The notes under the pieces are model-generated. The model did not search any database and was not told the DNA's origin. It saw only the letters and a list, made by a program, of their open reading frames with translations. The position numbers and the translations under genes are program-made. A stretch of DNA of 64,000 nucleotides from Zingiber officinale (taxonomy: Eukaryota > Streptophyta > Magnoliopsida > Zingiberales > Zingiberaceae), in assembly GCF_018446385.1 (NCBI RefSeq), contig NC_055996.1, positions 132,728,532 to 132,792,531 on the forward strand, written 5' to 3'. This document shows, piece after piece, positions 30,421 to 41,747 of this stretch (the stretch's first letter is position 1; the number at the start of each line of letters is the position of its first letter).

Positions 30421-31272
30421 TTAATATTCTAGATAATCACTTCCTAATAAACCACCGAAATAATCATAAAATTTACCGGAATCATTCAAAGGATCTTGAG
30501 ATCCTTGTCCTTCTTCTTGAGATGAACTGATCCTAGATCCTTCTACTTGATGTGGAATTGATTGAGATTTTTGATTTTCAGTCATCTTTTGCATAATTCT
30601 GACTTGTTCACTGTGAATAAATTCACGCATTATCGGATAAGCAATGGTATTCAAATCTTTGAATAAAATTTTATTTTCTTCCTTGAACATAGCAACATTG
30701 AAACTTTGATCCAATGCCGCAACAAGTTCATTATTCTGTGAAACCATTTTTGTGAGTTGTTGTTCATTCTTTCTCTTCAGTTTTGCTTTCTTCACCCAAT
30801 ATGTAGTTTAGTTGAAGTACCACCACTGTCTGAATCAGTGATATTAAGATTAAACGAAGAGACATGTGGAGATGAAGGTGAATAAACATCTTTCTCGAGA
30901 TTATATGATTGAGAATAATTAGCTTGAGCAGTTTGTCGTTATACTCTCGTAGATGCAGCTTTGACGTTGTCACTGTTGAATTTCTCAATACCTTGAAGAA
31001 TGCTCCACACATGTCCAAATTTGAAGCCCTTTGAGTAATTAGGGTCTTGTACTAACAACATTTGAGCACGATCCATCTGTAAGAAAATAATACAATTGTG
31101 AAACAAAATTAATAACTAAATTAGATATTGAAAACAACTTGGATAGTCTACAAAAGAAATAATGAAAACAACTTACAATATCTTCCTCTGATTCTCCACT
31201 TGGATTCAATTCTTTGATTTGTCGTATGCAACCCTTTAATTTGGAAACAACAACAATGATAGTATTCATTCT
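30421..31272 (-). pseudogene. Harbinger ORF1 (NAM-associated/Myb-like DNA-binding partner)
   Basis: On the minus strand, segments read NPNYSKGFKFGHVWSIL, then SPHVSSFNLNITDSDSGGTST, a Lys-rich stretch (KKAKLKRKNEQQ) and a C-terminal helical region with DLNTIAYPIMREFI. These match the C-terminal part of the NAM-associated domain proteins encoded beside PIF transposases. In active elements this partner binds DNA and helps the transposase into the nucleus. The N-terminal SANT part is degraded, a spacer near 31085-31170 interrupts the frame like an intron, and stops break it. Confidence 0.75.
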
Positions 31273-31548
31273 TTTTTGTAATGATCTTCTCGATCGATCT
31301 GAATTTTTAAAATTTGGATCTTGATTATACTCTAACTCTTGCCCAAAATTGATCCTTTTTTTGGTTGATTCCTATGATTGGATTTTGAAAAATATGAAGA
31401 TAAACATGACATAAATATTTATCTTCTTCAACTGAGTAGGATGATGAACGAGAATTCAAACTCATTTTTTTCAAGGGTAAAGGTGCATTGTGATGGTCAT
31501 GTCTAGTATGCTATTATATAGGAAAAAAAATTATGTGCATTGTATAAG

Positions 31549-31912
31549 ATTTGTGTGTGCATTGTGATGTTCTGTCATTTGCAAAAATAATAATGTTGTG
31601 TGTGCATTGTGATGTCTCATATCTTGAAATAATAATAATGGTGTGTACATTGTGCTGCCTCTTCATCTGCAAAAATAATAATGTTGTGTGTACATTGTAA
31701 TGTCTCATCTCCTAAAATAATAATAATGGTGTGTGCATTGTGATGTTCCTTCATCTGTAAAAATAATAATGTGTGTGCATTGTGATGTCCTGTTACCTGT
31801 AGAAATAATAGTGTTGTGTGTACATTGTAATGTCCCATCTCCTGAAATAATAATAATGGTGTGTGAATTGTGATGTCCCATCACCTGCAATAATAATAAT
31901 GGTGTCTACATT
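31549..31912. repeat. ~44-bp tandem repeat between the divergent Harbinger genes
   Basis: Eight diverged units of TGTGTGCATTGTGATGT followed by a CATCTCCTG-like part and AAATAATAATAATG. The array fills the space between the two divergent genes, where their promoters should be. Confidence 0.85.
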
Positions 31913-31972
31913 ATACATTATAAATACATACCATAACTGAAAACAATTCAATCACATTCTTCATCTCAAAAA

Positions 31973-33256
31973 GTGAGTGCTAGATATGAAGGTACATCAA
32001 ATTTATCATCCTCAAGCTCTGAAGATGATGATATATTTGAAGCACACATAAGGCTTATCACTCAAGCAATTTACCGAAACAATCAGGTCATTTTGAAACA
32101 TCTGAGTGAAGAAAGCAACAAAGGCAAACATCAAAGATCTATTCCTGGTCACATAGGGATCAATCGTAATAGAGAAGCTGTTGACCGTAATCTATTCAAT
32201 GATTACTTTGTCGAAAATCCTACATATAATGCTGTAATGTTTCGAAGAAGATTTCGAATGAGAAGAAATTTATTTATGCGTAGTTTTAACGAGGTTAGCA
32301 ATCATGATAATTATTTTGTATAGAAAAGAAACGGAGTTGGAAAACTTGGTTTGTCAGGTTTACAAAAAATGGCAGTTGCATTTCGAATATTGGCATATGG
32401 TGTACCGGCAGACGCTACTGATGAGTACATCAAAATAGGAAAATCAATTGTCATAGAAAGTGCGAAAAGATTTTGTCGTGCTTTTGTTGAAGTATTTGGA
32501 AGGCAATACCTGCGATCACCCAATGCTAATGATGTTGCTAGGCTTCTTCATATTGGTGAGCAGTGTGGTTTTCTTGGTATGTTGGGTAGTCTAGATTGCA
32601 TGCATTGGAGGTAGAAAAATTGCCCAACATCATGGGTTAGGCAATATTCTAGTCGCAGTGGAAAGCCAACAATTATTCTAGAAGTTGTAGCTGATTATGA
32701 TATTTGGATATGACATACATATTTCGGTTTACCTGGATTAATGTATTGGAGTCTTCTCATCTTTTTTCTAACCTTGCTCAAGGTATTGCTCCTCTTGCTC
32801 ATTATGTCATTTAAGGAAAAGAGTACAATGAGTTTCTATTTAGCTAATGGTATATACCCAAAATGGTCTACACTTGTTCAAACAATTCAAGGTCCACGCG
32901 GTACAAAGAATAAGTTGTTTGCAATGAAACAAGAGACATGTAGAAAAGATGTTGAGCGAGCATTTGGAGTGCTCCAATCACGCTTTGCAATTGTTGCAGG
33001 ACCTTCACGTTTTTGGCAGAAAAATATTTTACATGATATAATGACTTCATGTATTATTATGCATAATATGATAATTGAAGATGAGCGCGATATGAATACC
33101 TCAATTGTTGATCAAGGTGAAGTCTCGTCTACTGTAGATGTTGATATAACAGTAGATGATAATACCCGATTTCAAGAGTTTCTTGCTAGATATGAAGGAA
33201 TCAAAAATAAACATGCTTATTTTGCCTTTAGAAATGTATTAATTGAGCATTTGTGA
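31973..33256 (+). pseudogene. PIF/Harbinger transposase (HARBI1/ALP1-like DDE nuclease)
   Basis: One reading phase covers the whole protein. N-terminal YEGTSNLSSSSSEDD is followed by the helix-turn region (FRRRFRMRRNLFMR), GLSGLQKMAVAFRILAYG, the catalytic GSLDCMHWR, VADYD, and the C-terminal KDVERAFGVLQSRFAIV with a catalytic acid. The nuclease cuts at the TIRs. It is inactive: in-frame stops at 32321, 32612 and 32711, and a short frameshifted patch near 32745-32840. The first codon is GTG where relatives have ATG. All three stops are explained by single C-to-T or G-to-A changes. Confidence 0.88.
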
Positions 33257-33919
33257 GAATAATTTGGTAATTCTGATAATTAAGGTTCATAATGATGTAT
33301 TATTAATGAAGCGTTATTTATTTTGTGAAAATGTTGTAAAAAATTATCTAAATTGTTTATGATTGTGTATTATCTTTAAATATTAAATGTTAGTATGTTT
33401 ATTAAATTATTCCTAACAAAAATACAAAATACTAATTTTATTTTTCTTGTAACTAAAAACATAATATCATAAAAATTAGTTATTATGTACAATAAATTTT
33501 TTAATTTTAATAGTAATTATTATCGTAATAAAAATATTTAATAAATTAATATGTAGATTAAATAATAAATTATAAGATGGAAAAATTAAATATTCTAAAG
33601 AATATTCCTTTTATGCAGTAAATAGTGTGTATTGGTTGAAGTTGGGAAAAAAAAATTTGGTACTCAAACAACATCAAATTGATGTTGAAAGTGTAAAAAA
33701 TAGGTTTTATGGCTGGTAATGGTCTAAGGAGAAAATCAAGCATTACATATTAAGAGATTAAAATAGGAGTGGCTAGGGTGGTGTGGAGAAATACTGGTAA
33801 GGCTTTAGCTGGGAGTACCTTTCATTGGACTTACAAAAGTTATCATTCCCCAATTGCAAGGGATTTTGCTTTGCTTACAGTTTCATCTTCATCCCCCAAT
33901 TGAAACCCTAATCGACTCC

Positions 33920-34693
33920 ATGGCCGCCGCCCTCCCCCTCTCTGGTCGCGTCGCTATTGTCACGGGCGCCTCCCGCGGCATCGGCCGCGCCATCGCCACA
34001 CACCTTGCCTCCCTCGGCGCTTCCCTCGTCCTCGGCTATTCCTCCAACTCCGTCGCTGCTGACCAACTCGCTTCCCAGCTTAACTCCTCCTCAGACCAAC
34101 CCCCCCGCACCGTTTCCGTCCGCGCGGACGTCTCCGACTCCGACGCAGTCAAATCCCTCTTCGACGCCGCGGAGTCCGCCTTCGGCGGCCGCGCCCACAT
34201 CTTCATCGCGTGCGCCGGCGTCCTCGACGACAAGTACCCGACCCTGGCCGCCACCACGGACGAGGACTGGGACCGCACCTTCGCCGTCAACACCCGAGGG
34301 GCTTTCCTCTGCTGCCGGGAGGCCGCGAATCGGCTGGTCCGCGGCGGCGGGGGTCGGATCGTGTGCATCACGTCCTCGACAGTGGCATCGCTACGTCCAG
34401 GATACGGGGCGTACGTGGCGTCGAAGGCGGCGGTGGAGGCGATGGTGAAGGTGCTGGCCAAAGAGCTGAAGGGGACGGGGATCACGGCCAACTGCGTGGC
34501 GCCGGGGCCGGTGGCGACGGAGATGTTCTTCGCGGGGAAGAGCGAGGAGTTGGTGAAGAGGATAGTGGAGGAGTGTCCGCTGGGACGTCTGGGGGAGGTG
34601 GAGGGCATCGCGCCGGTGGTGGGGTTCCTGTGCACCGACAGCGGCGAGTGGGTGAACGGGCAGGTGGTCCGAGCCAACGGAGGATACATATAA
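33920..34693 (+). CDS. SDR-A2: NADPH-dependent aldehyde reductase-like SDR
   Basis: An intact single-exon gene of 257 residues. The ATG at 33920 is chosen because SDR-B2 starts at the same residue; an in-frame ATG at 33854 would add 22 residues without family support. Motifs are TGASRGIG (15-22), Tyr40 followed by Ser-Ser (LGYSSNS, the NADPH-type pattern of this family), a CAG turn near 98-100, NTRG (124-127), Ser152/153, Tyr165 and Lys169 (YVASK), and PGPVATEMF (195-203). The family reduces reactive aldehydes and related carbonyls with NADPH. No transit peptide is seen. The coding GC is very high and drops sharply at both ends. A PIF/Harbinger element ends 195 bp upstream. Confidence 0.95.
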   Translation: MAAALPLSGRVAIVTGASRGIGRAIATHLASLGASLVLGYSSNSVAADQLASQLNSSSDQPPRTVSVRADVSDSDAVKSLFDAAESAFGGRAHIFIACAGVLDDKYPTLAATTDEDWDRTFAVNTRGAFLCCREAANRLVRGGGGRIVCITSSTVASLRPGYGAYVASKAAVEAMVKVLAKELKGTGITANCVAPGPVATEMFFAGKSEELVKRIVEECPLGRLGEVEGIAPVVGFLCTDSGEWVNGQVVRANGGYI

Positions 34694-35099
34694 TTCGATC
34701 CAATCTCCTTTTTTCTCCAAGAACTCGTCATGTTTAACGATCACGAATAAAATGGAAGCACCATGGTTGTCTTTGACTAGAAGTCTTCGTGTTCATTGAC
34801 TATTTGCAAGAGTGTTACTTTCGCCTAATGGGGCATCCTCATGGTAAATTTAAAAGTAAATTTATTTTTATCATATATGTCAAAAGTTATAAATCCATTA
34901 ACAACATTCCCAATGATAAACCTAAAACGTAAATTTCTTTTTACCACATCAAAAAACCTGATTCATTTCATATATCTTTTTTTTCTACCTTCATTTCATA
35001 TATCTTTATTTATAAATTTCAATTTTTTTATTTTAGTAATTAAATATTTTTTTATAATTTAAATGTAGTATTTTTAAAAAATATATAAAATTTATTTCA

Positions 35100-35130
<31 letters not shown>

Positions 35131-35239
35131 TTTCTACATTCATTTCATATATCCTTATTTATAAATTTCACTTTATAATTTTTTTATTTTGGTAATTAAA
35201 TAATCTTTATAATTTAAATATAATATTTTTGAAAAAAAA
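34694..35239. other. SDR-A2 3' flank with AT-rich direct repeat
   Basis: After the gene there is AT-rich DNA with a direct duplication of about 110 bp (34981-35090 and 35131-35240) separated by an (AT)n run at 35101-35124. TAATGGGGCATCCTC near 34826 may be the left end of a second PIF/Harbinger element whose transposase lies right of the Gypsy insertion; that link is tentative. Confidence 0.55.
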
Positions 35240-35244
35240 AATAT

Positions 35245-36369
35245 TGATGCGGTGATGATGAAGGACCTCACCCCGCTGCCATGGTAGACGTCAAAGAAAA
35301 TCAAATTCAAGACGGTCAACGAGTGGACAACATCGATCGGTCAGTAGAATCATGCTCCGACCGGGGATTAGAAGTCATGTGCCGATCGGACGAGCATGTC
35401 CCGATCGGGAAGAGAAAGGCTCGATCCGATATCATCTTTGACTCAGCCATGAGGTCAAATGATGTCAAAGTCAAGACAGTCAACGAGTGGACGACATCGG
35501 CCAGTCGGGAGAATCATTCTCCGGCCAAGGATTAGAAGTCATGTGTCGATCGGACGAGCATGTCCCGATCGAGAAGAGAAAGACCCGATCCGATATCACC
35601 TTTGACTAGGCTATGAGCCGAGCACCCAACGTTCAGATAAGAGGACGACGAAGGGAGCAGTATGCAGAAATCGGGCCGAGCGGCTCCTCCGCTTGACCTA
35701 GCAGCAGACTCGACATCGACCAAACACGCGGACAGTGGACTTCCGGCCGAGCGGCTATCCCGCTCGGCCCAGCAACAGAGCATACGAACAGTGGACTTCC
35801 GATAGAGCGGCTATCCCGCTCGGCCCGACAACGTACAGCACGTGGACAGTGGAATTCCGACCAAGCGGCTATTCCGCTCGGCCAAGCAACAGACACAGCA
35901 AGCTATCTTTCGACATCCTTTTAGGAGCTAGTGCCGCTGACAAGCGGCATGGTTAGACAGAGGATCGTACGGCGGAAGCTTCCACTGTCACTTTAGAGAT
36001 ATGCTCGGCCTATTACGGTACTGTGTCAGGGACACTTTACTGACAAGTCTTTTTAGGGAAAGCTTTAAGATGCATGCTCATCTTGGGAAGCGTGCACGCG
36101 CTCTACCGAAGTTCTATATAAAGGGGGGTCCAAGCTTCAGCGGAGGTATGCGATATTTTACTGTTGCGCTATAGTCTTCTTGTTGCTCTGCTTACTGCTT
36201 CTTCTTTTCCGTCGGAGACTGACTTAAGCGCAGGAGGGCCATCGTCAGGGACCCCTTCCCTGGCTCGACACTGACGTCAGTTGTATTGCAGGTCAGAGCG
36301 AAGTCCATAGGAGGTCAGCGGGAGCGCCGCATCCCCAACATCTATCTCACTGACTTTCAGACAGGATCA
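35245..36369 (+). repeat. 5' LTR of the complete Gypsy element
   Basis: 1125 bp. It contains two copies of a roughly 170-bp unit (beginning CAACGAGTGGAC) and three units around the hairpin CCGAGCGGCTATCCCGCTCGG-type core at 35745-35885, then a TATA box (TATATAAAGG) at about 36116. Confidence 0.92.
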
Positions 36370-36372
36370 TAT

Positions 36373-36390
36373 TTGGCGTCGTCTGTGGGG
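36373..36390 (+). other. Gypsy primer-binding site
   Basis: TTGGCGTCGTCTGTGGGG, a few bp after the LTR, is the usual plant Gypsy form. I do not assign the tRNA. Confidence 0.65.
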
Positions 36391-36416
36391 ACGTCATCTG
36401 CATCATAGCCGAGAAA

Positions 36417-37443
36417 ATGGAGGATGCTGGACGACTTACCACCGTGACGCTCACTCAGGAGGAGCTTGAGATGCTCGTTCAAGCCCGAGCAACAAAAAAT
36501 GATCAAACAGCAACAACAACAGGCGCTAGCCGATCGGCAAGCGCCACAACCTTCAACATCGGTAGCCGATAGGCGAGTGAGGCAAGAAGACCGTGCAGAG
36601 CTACTCTCTGTATGGGGACAGAACCGAAGGCCTACCGGCACACATGGGGAAGCGCAGCCCGCGCCGATCCCCTTCCATCGAGCTTTGTTCCAAACCCCCT
36701 CGAAGATAGCCCAAGTGCATCAAGAGCGGGGATCATCTTCAGATGATGCTCCCATTCGGGATACACTGAAAGGCAAAGCGGCCTGAAGCAACGCGTCTCC
36801 CGAATGGATATACCGATAGTTCTTAGAGGAGATCTTACAAGACCCTCGGCCCAGACACTACACCCCGCTGGCGATCGAGACGTACAACGGATCGACCGAC
36901 CCAGATGATCATCTGGATCGGTTCGATAACGAAGTCACGCTGCACCAATATACGAACAGAGTGAAGTGTCATGTCTTCCTCAGTACTCTCTCCGGATCGG
37001 TGCGGCGCGGCGCTGGTTCAGAAGATTGTCGGACAGCTCGATACGAAGTTTCAAGGATTTCTAAGCCGCGTTCCAGCATCACTTCATCAGCAGCTGATGC
37101 TACCAGAAGACGAGCGTCAGCCTCTTTGCCCTGAAGCAAGGGCCAAGGAAGCGCTCCGAGTGTACATTTAGCGCTTCAATCAAGTGGCCATGGACATCCC
37201 CTCGGTATCATCCGAGACAATAATGAACGCCTTCACCCAAGGGCTCGCCGAGGGAGATTTTTTCCGATCACTCATCAGAAAGCCACCCAGGGACTTCGAC
37301 CACATGCTCAAGAAGGCCAACGAATATATCAATATGGAAGAAGCCCAGGCGACCAGAAGAAAGGAGGCACCTATCGAGCGTCGATCGACAGGCAGCCATC
37401 AGCCGCCCAAGGGGCCAAGGGCTGAAGGAGCGCGGCCGCACTA
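36417..37443 (+). pseudogene. Gypsy gag remnant
   Basis: The ATG at 36417 opens MEDAGRLTTVTLTQEELEML and shifts frame within an A-run near 36490. A Gln-rich segment follows, then the retrotransposon gag core (HYTPLAIETYNGSTDPDDHL, DEVTLHQ-like part, and HVFLSTLSGS), a second shift near 37000 and the C-terminal part with FTQGLAEGDFFRSL and KKANEYINMEEAQ. Stops at 36784, 37137-37171 and elsewhere confirm decay. Element A is inserted downstream at 37688. Confidence 0.85.
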
Positions 37444-37687
37444 AGAGACCAGGGCACATGTCGTACAGCATGTGGCGTCCAGTCGGCCGAAAGCGTCGAA
37501 AGACAAGGTATGGATGCCGATGTTTTGTTCATTCCACCTGTCTGCGACCCACAACATGTGTGATTATCACAGTCTAACACCAATTGTTAGTCAACCGGCT
37601 CCGCGAGGATACTATCGCCGATCTCCTTCTCCCGATCGGCAATAAAGACACAAATCCGTTGAACGGCGGGAGGATGATAGAAGGGTG

Positions 37688-38879
37688 TGTTGGTGCGGGA
37701 AGCATCCGACGATCGAACCTAAGTTTTGATAATGGCAAAGGATTCAAAGTTAAGGTGCTTTGTTATCTGACAGCTTTTGCTGAGTGTTTCAGGAAAGTCC
37801 TAACTGCGGTTAGGCAAGGTAAAACCCTAGGGGGTGGTAACCCTAGGTCATAGGGGGTGGTAACCCTATGCGGAAAGTCTTGGCAGGTCGATGGCTTCAG
37901 GCAAAAGTCCTAGGGGGTGGTAACCCTAGGTGGAAAGTCCTGGTGTCGCGAACCAGGTGAAAGTCTGAACTGGCCGGAAGCGGATGTTCAGAAAGTCCGA
38001 AGCATCGAGTGTCTTGAGCAAAGTCCAGTCGATCCGGAGGATCGTACTGGAAATCTCCCGAGTGGAGTAGGTGAGGACGCTGTAGGGGGAACAGAGGCGT
38101 CGACCTAGGGTTTCCGGTCGAAAAGTCAGACTTGGACAGTCCGGAGACTGCCTATACTTTATTTTATCATATGTAACTTTGTTTTGCAGGGTATGTGTTT
38201 TGGGACTAACACATTTTGCGGAACAAAGGAGCAAGTTACGACTCAACCCGAGGCGCCCCCATGGAGCTTGAGGCGCCTCGGGTGCTAGCTGAAGCCAGAG
38301 ACTGGAGGCGCCTTGAATGGAGTTCAAGGCGCCTTGGACCGGAGGTTGAGGCGCCTTTAGGTCAAGGCGCCTTGAACCAGAGAAGAGTTCGACAGCGCTG
38401 ATCCACGCGGGTTACTCGGCTCGTTCAAGGCGCCTTGATGAACAGTGTAAGGCGCCTTGAACCCCCTTTATAAGGGGTCTCGACCAGCAGCTTCAGACAT
38501 CTTCTTCCAAGTGACTCAAGTGCTACGTGCTGCTCCAAACGACGTTCCGAAGTGCTGCTACTTGTGCCCGACGACCAGGAGCTCCGAATCTTCATTTCTT
38601 TGTCGTTGGTATAATTAATTACTGTCGTTTATTGTACTTCAACTTGTAATCGGTTATCGAGCTTATAGTTGTTGCCCACCGGAAGCGATCAAGGATCGCG
38701 GGCCTTCGAGTAGGAGTCGCCTTAGGCTCCGAACGAAGTAAACGACCGTGTCTCTGTGTTTGTGTTTATTTACATTTTCCGCTGCTTTAATTACTCTACG
38801 AACGTTTTACGATTCCGATAGTCGAACAAAATAGCCGCGAGCGCTATTCACCCCCCCTCTAGCGCGTCTCGATCCAACA
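37688..38879 (+). repeat. 5' LTR of Sirevirus A
   Basis: 1192 bp, TGTTGGTGCGGG to GATCCAACA. Its U3 has three CCTAGGGGGTGGTAACCC-type hairpin units and GGCGCC repeats. From about 38415 to the end it is identical by eye to the 3' LTR, while the U3 differs at many places. Confidence 0.92.
38461..38478 (+). promoter_or_regulatory. A LTR TATA box inside a dyad
   Basis: TTTATAAG lies between CCCCTT (38463-38468) and AAGGGG (38472-38477). The same sequence occurs in the 3' LTR near 45010. Confidence 0.7.
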
Positions 38880-39133
38880 ATTGGTATCAGAGCGGGGTCG
38901 TTTTGAATTGGTGCAACCACCTTTCAAAACAAATTTATCGCAGTTTTTTTCGTTTTCGGAGTCGAATTAGAATTTAGCCTTATAGCTATATTTTTGTTTC
39001 CCTCGAATCGACTTTTGCTCGAAGTAGGTGCAACACCACTCGAGTTCGTTTTTATTATCCTTTACTCTCGCACTACTAATCCAAGACTCAGTCTTGGAAT
39101 AGATTTTGTTGTTTTTGTTCTTTTAGATCTAAA

Positions 39134-40779
39134 ATGGCCCAACAAGAAGGATATAGCACCGTTCGTCCCCCACTATTTTCCGGAGAAGACTTCGGGTATT
39201 GGAAGGGGCGAATGGAGATATATCTGAAGATCCAGTTCGATACCTGGATGATCATCAAAACAGGACTGGAACTGCCAACTGGTACCGACGGTAAGCCTAC
39301 ACCCTGTGAAAATTGGGAGCCAGCATTTATCAAAAAGGTGGAAGCTGACGCAAAAGCCACCTACACCATCCAATGTGGTCTTACCAAAGAAGAGCTCAAC
39401 AGAGTCGGTTCATTCTCCGCCGCAAAAGAACTCTGGGAAAAGCTCATCGAACTCCACGAAGGCACTGACGACACCAAGGTAAGTAAAAGAGATCTTTTAC
39501 TTAATAAATTATATAATCTAAAAATGCAGGAAGGCGAAACGGCGAGTTCTCTTCACGCGAGAATACAAGACATCCTTAACTCTCTTCACGGAATTGGCCA
39601 GAAGATAGAAAATCGGGACGTAATAAGGTATGCCCTAAACTCGTTTCCAAGGAATACATTGTGGGCATCAATGGTAGATGCCTACAAAGTTTCCAAGGAT
39701 TTATCTTCTTTAAAACTAGATGAACTTTTTAGTGAATTTGAACTTCATGAGCAGACTAATGCACAGCCTACCGAGAAAGGTATTGCGTTGGTTGCAGGTA
39801 CAAGCCGAACCCGGGAACCGAGACCACGACGGAGAACCGAACCAGCATCGGAAGCTGAACCAGACTCTGACGATGAAGAAGGCGACATTACAACCGAGCT
39901 GGTAAATCTCGTGAAGAAGCTCTACAAGATGAAAGGATTCGACAAAAGAGATCTAAAGAAGGCAGTGAAATCAAAGGAAGGCCCACAAAATACAAAGATG
40001 AAGTTTGAAGTTACATGCTACGGGTGTAACCAAAAGGGCACATCAAAACCAACTGCCCTAACCTGAAGGAGATCAAAAGCAAAGAAGGAAAAGGTCCTTA
40101 AGGCAACATGGGACGAATCTTCATCGGAGGACGACGACGACGAGCTCGAACAAACGAGTCTACTCGCATTAATGGCCCGGACCAAGTCGTCGAATCCGGA
40201 TGCGAGAGCGAGTCCGAGGCAGAGTCCGAGCAAGCCACGGATCCGTATCCGCTTCCGGACCGACCCACTGTAAGTATCTCCCTGAATAGCTTTAGTTAGC
40301 TATTTATCAAATTAGCTAAGTCAAACCCGAAAGTTAAGTCACTTCTAAAGGAAGTAAGTGTCCTTAAAGAAGTGGTCGACACCAAACCCTTACCTGACCA
40401 GAGTCAGACTGAATTTCTAACTCAAGTTCAAAAACTTGAGGAAGAAAATTCAAGTTTAACAAATAAGGTTAAAGATTTAGAAAATACCTTAGAACGGTTT
40501 ACTTTGGGCTCCAAGAATTTGGACTTGATTCTTGGGACACAAAGAGCCGTCTACAACAGAACTGGGTTGGGATACAAAAGTAAATATAGATCTTATTTAT
40601 CACTAATAAACAAACAAAGTATTAAATCAGTCCAAGCATGGGTCTCCAAGTCTAACTTGGTCAATCAAGTTGGACTTGGCCAATACTGGGTTCCGAAGGA
40701 TCAAATATACTACCTCGATAGACCATATCGAGGCCATGATCCAGGGGGAGCAAAAAGAAAGACAATCCTAAAAATTTAA
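39134..40779 (+). pseudogene. Sirevirus A gag, frameshifted in the zinc knuckle
   Basis: Frame one (39134-40066, 310 residues) starts MAQQEGYSTVRPPLFSGEDF and carries the Copia gag domain (YWKGRMEIYLK, NSFPRNTLWASMVDAYKVSK) and a Lys/Arg-rich stretch. It breaks inside the zinc knuckle at CYGCNQKG, where a base is missing and the His/Cys lie in another frame. Further indels split the acidic region (40108-40299) from the C-terminal coiled coil and tail (40372-40779, with QKLEEENSSLTNKVKDLENT and GLGQYWVPKDQ). The protein cannot be made whole from this copy. Confidence 0.85.
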
Positions 40780-41745
40780 AATTCTAAAATCTAAATTGAA
40801 ATTAAAGTTAAATTCAAAATTCAAAATTTGAAATTAAAATTAAAAAATTAAATTCAAAATTCGAAATTAAAATTAAAGTTAAATTCAAAATTCGAAATTA
40901 AAATTAAAAAATTAAATTCAAAATTCGAAATTAAAAAAAATTAAATTCAAAATTCGAAATTGAAATTAAAAATTAAATTCAAAATTCAAAATTCGAAATT
41001 AAAATTAAAAATTAAAAATTAAATTCGAAATTAAAATTAAAAATTAAAATTAAATTCAAGATTCGAAATTGAAATTCAAAATTAAATTATAAATTCAAAA
41101 CTCAAAATTAAAATCAACTTCAAAATTAAGTTAAAAATTCAAGATTTGAAATTAAAATAAAGATGGAGGATCCAGACTCGCTGGCACCCCCAACTAAACT
41201 ACCCGGCAGGGTAACTGAACCTAATCTACCCGAAATGGGTAAAACAAGAGTAGATTACCCGGCAGGGTAATTAAGGTTAGATTAAAACGGACTAAGGTTA
41301 ACTTGAACCACAGTACTGGTGAAGTTTTTGGATGATAGTACGTTAGGGAAACTTGGGCATCGCATGTCTAGGAAGATATGACTTCGACCTGGTGCATTTG
41401 GCCAAGTGGAACTGACCGAAGCTACCCTTAAATGAATCCTGACTAGTTAGACCAAGGATTGATATTAAGTTCAATGGGTAGGACTATTTGGAAAACCTCG
41501 AAGGCATGGTTACTTTAATGAGCTCCTTGTGACTCACCATAGCCCAGAAGTTTATCCAAAGAATGCTTACTTGTTGAACCCAAAGCTAAATCTGAATCTA
41601 ACACAAAGTTAAACCAAACTCTTGAATTCAACAATAAATCATCTCACATCAATCATAGGATTCCCTGATTGAAAATTTAGATCGGGTGAGATGACTAAGT
41701 AATAAAATTCATTTGAAAATTATTTAAAAAAAAAAAAAAAAAGCC
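40780..41745 (+). other. AT-rich repeat tract and spacer in Sirevirus A
   Basis: From 40780 to 41160 the DNA is a degenerate simple repeat of AAATTAAATTC and AAAATTCGAAATT words. From 41161 to 41728 is a non-coding spacer with three ACCCGGCAGGGTAA or ACCCGAAATGGGTAA motifs. It ends in a run of about 17 A at 41728 that abuts the RT fragment. Confidence 0.75.
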
Positions 41746-41747
41746 TT

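Larger units (their letters stand above)
29915..33724. mobile_element. PIF/Harbinger transposon with both genes, TSD TAA
   Basis: TAA flanks the element on both sides (29912-29914 and 33725-33727). The ends form imperfect inverted repeats (GATCATGTTCAAT against GACCATTACCAGC). Inside are two divergent genes: an ORF1 of the NAM-associated/Myb-like type on the minus strand and a DDE transposase on the plus strand. Both are broken. It ends 195 bp before the start codon of SDR-A2, so it forms part of that gene's upstream region. Confidence 0.85.

Noticed and set aside
34036..34744. Long open frames on the minus strand and in a second plus frame over SDR-A2 (up to 231 codons)
   Set aside because: These are shadows caused by the very GC-rich codons of the SDR gene. 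They show no family similarity and low-complexity Arg/Pro composition.
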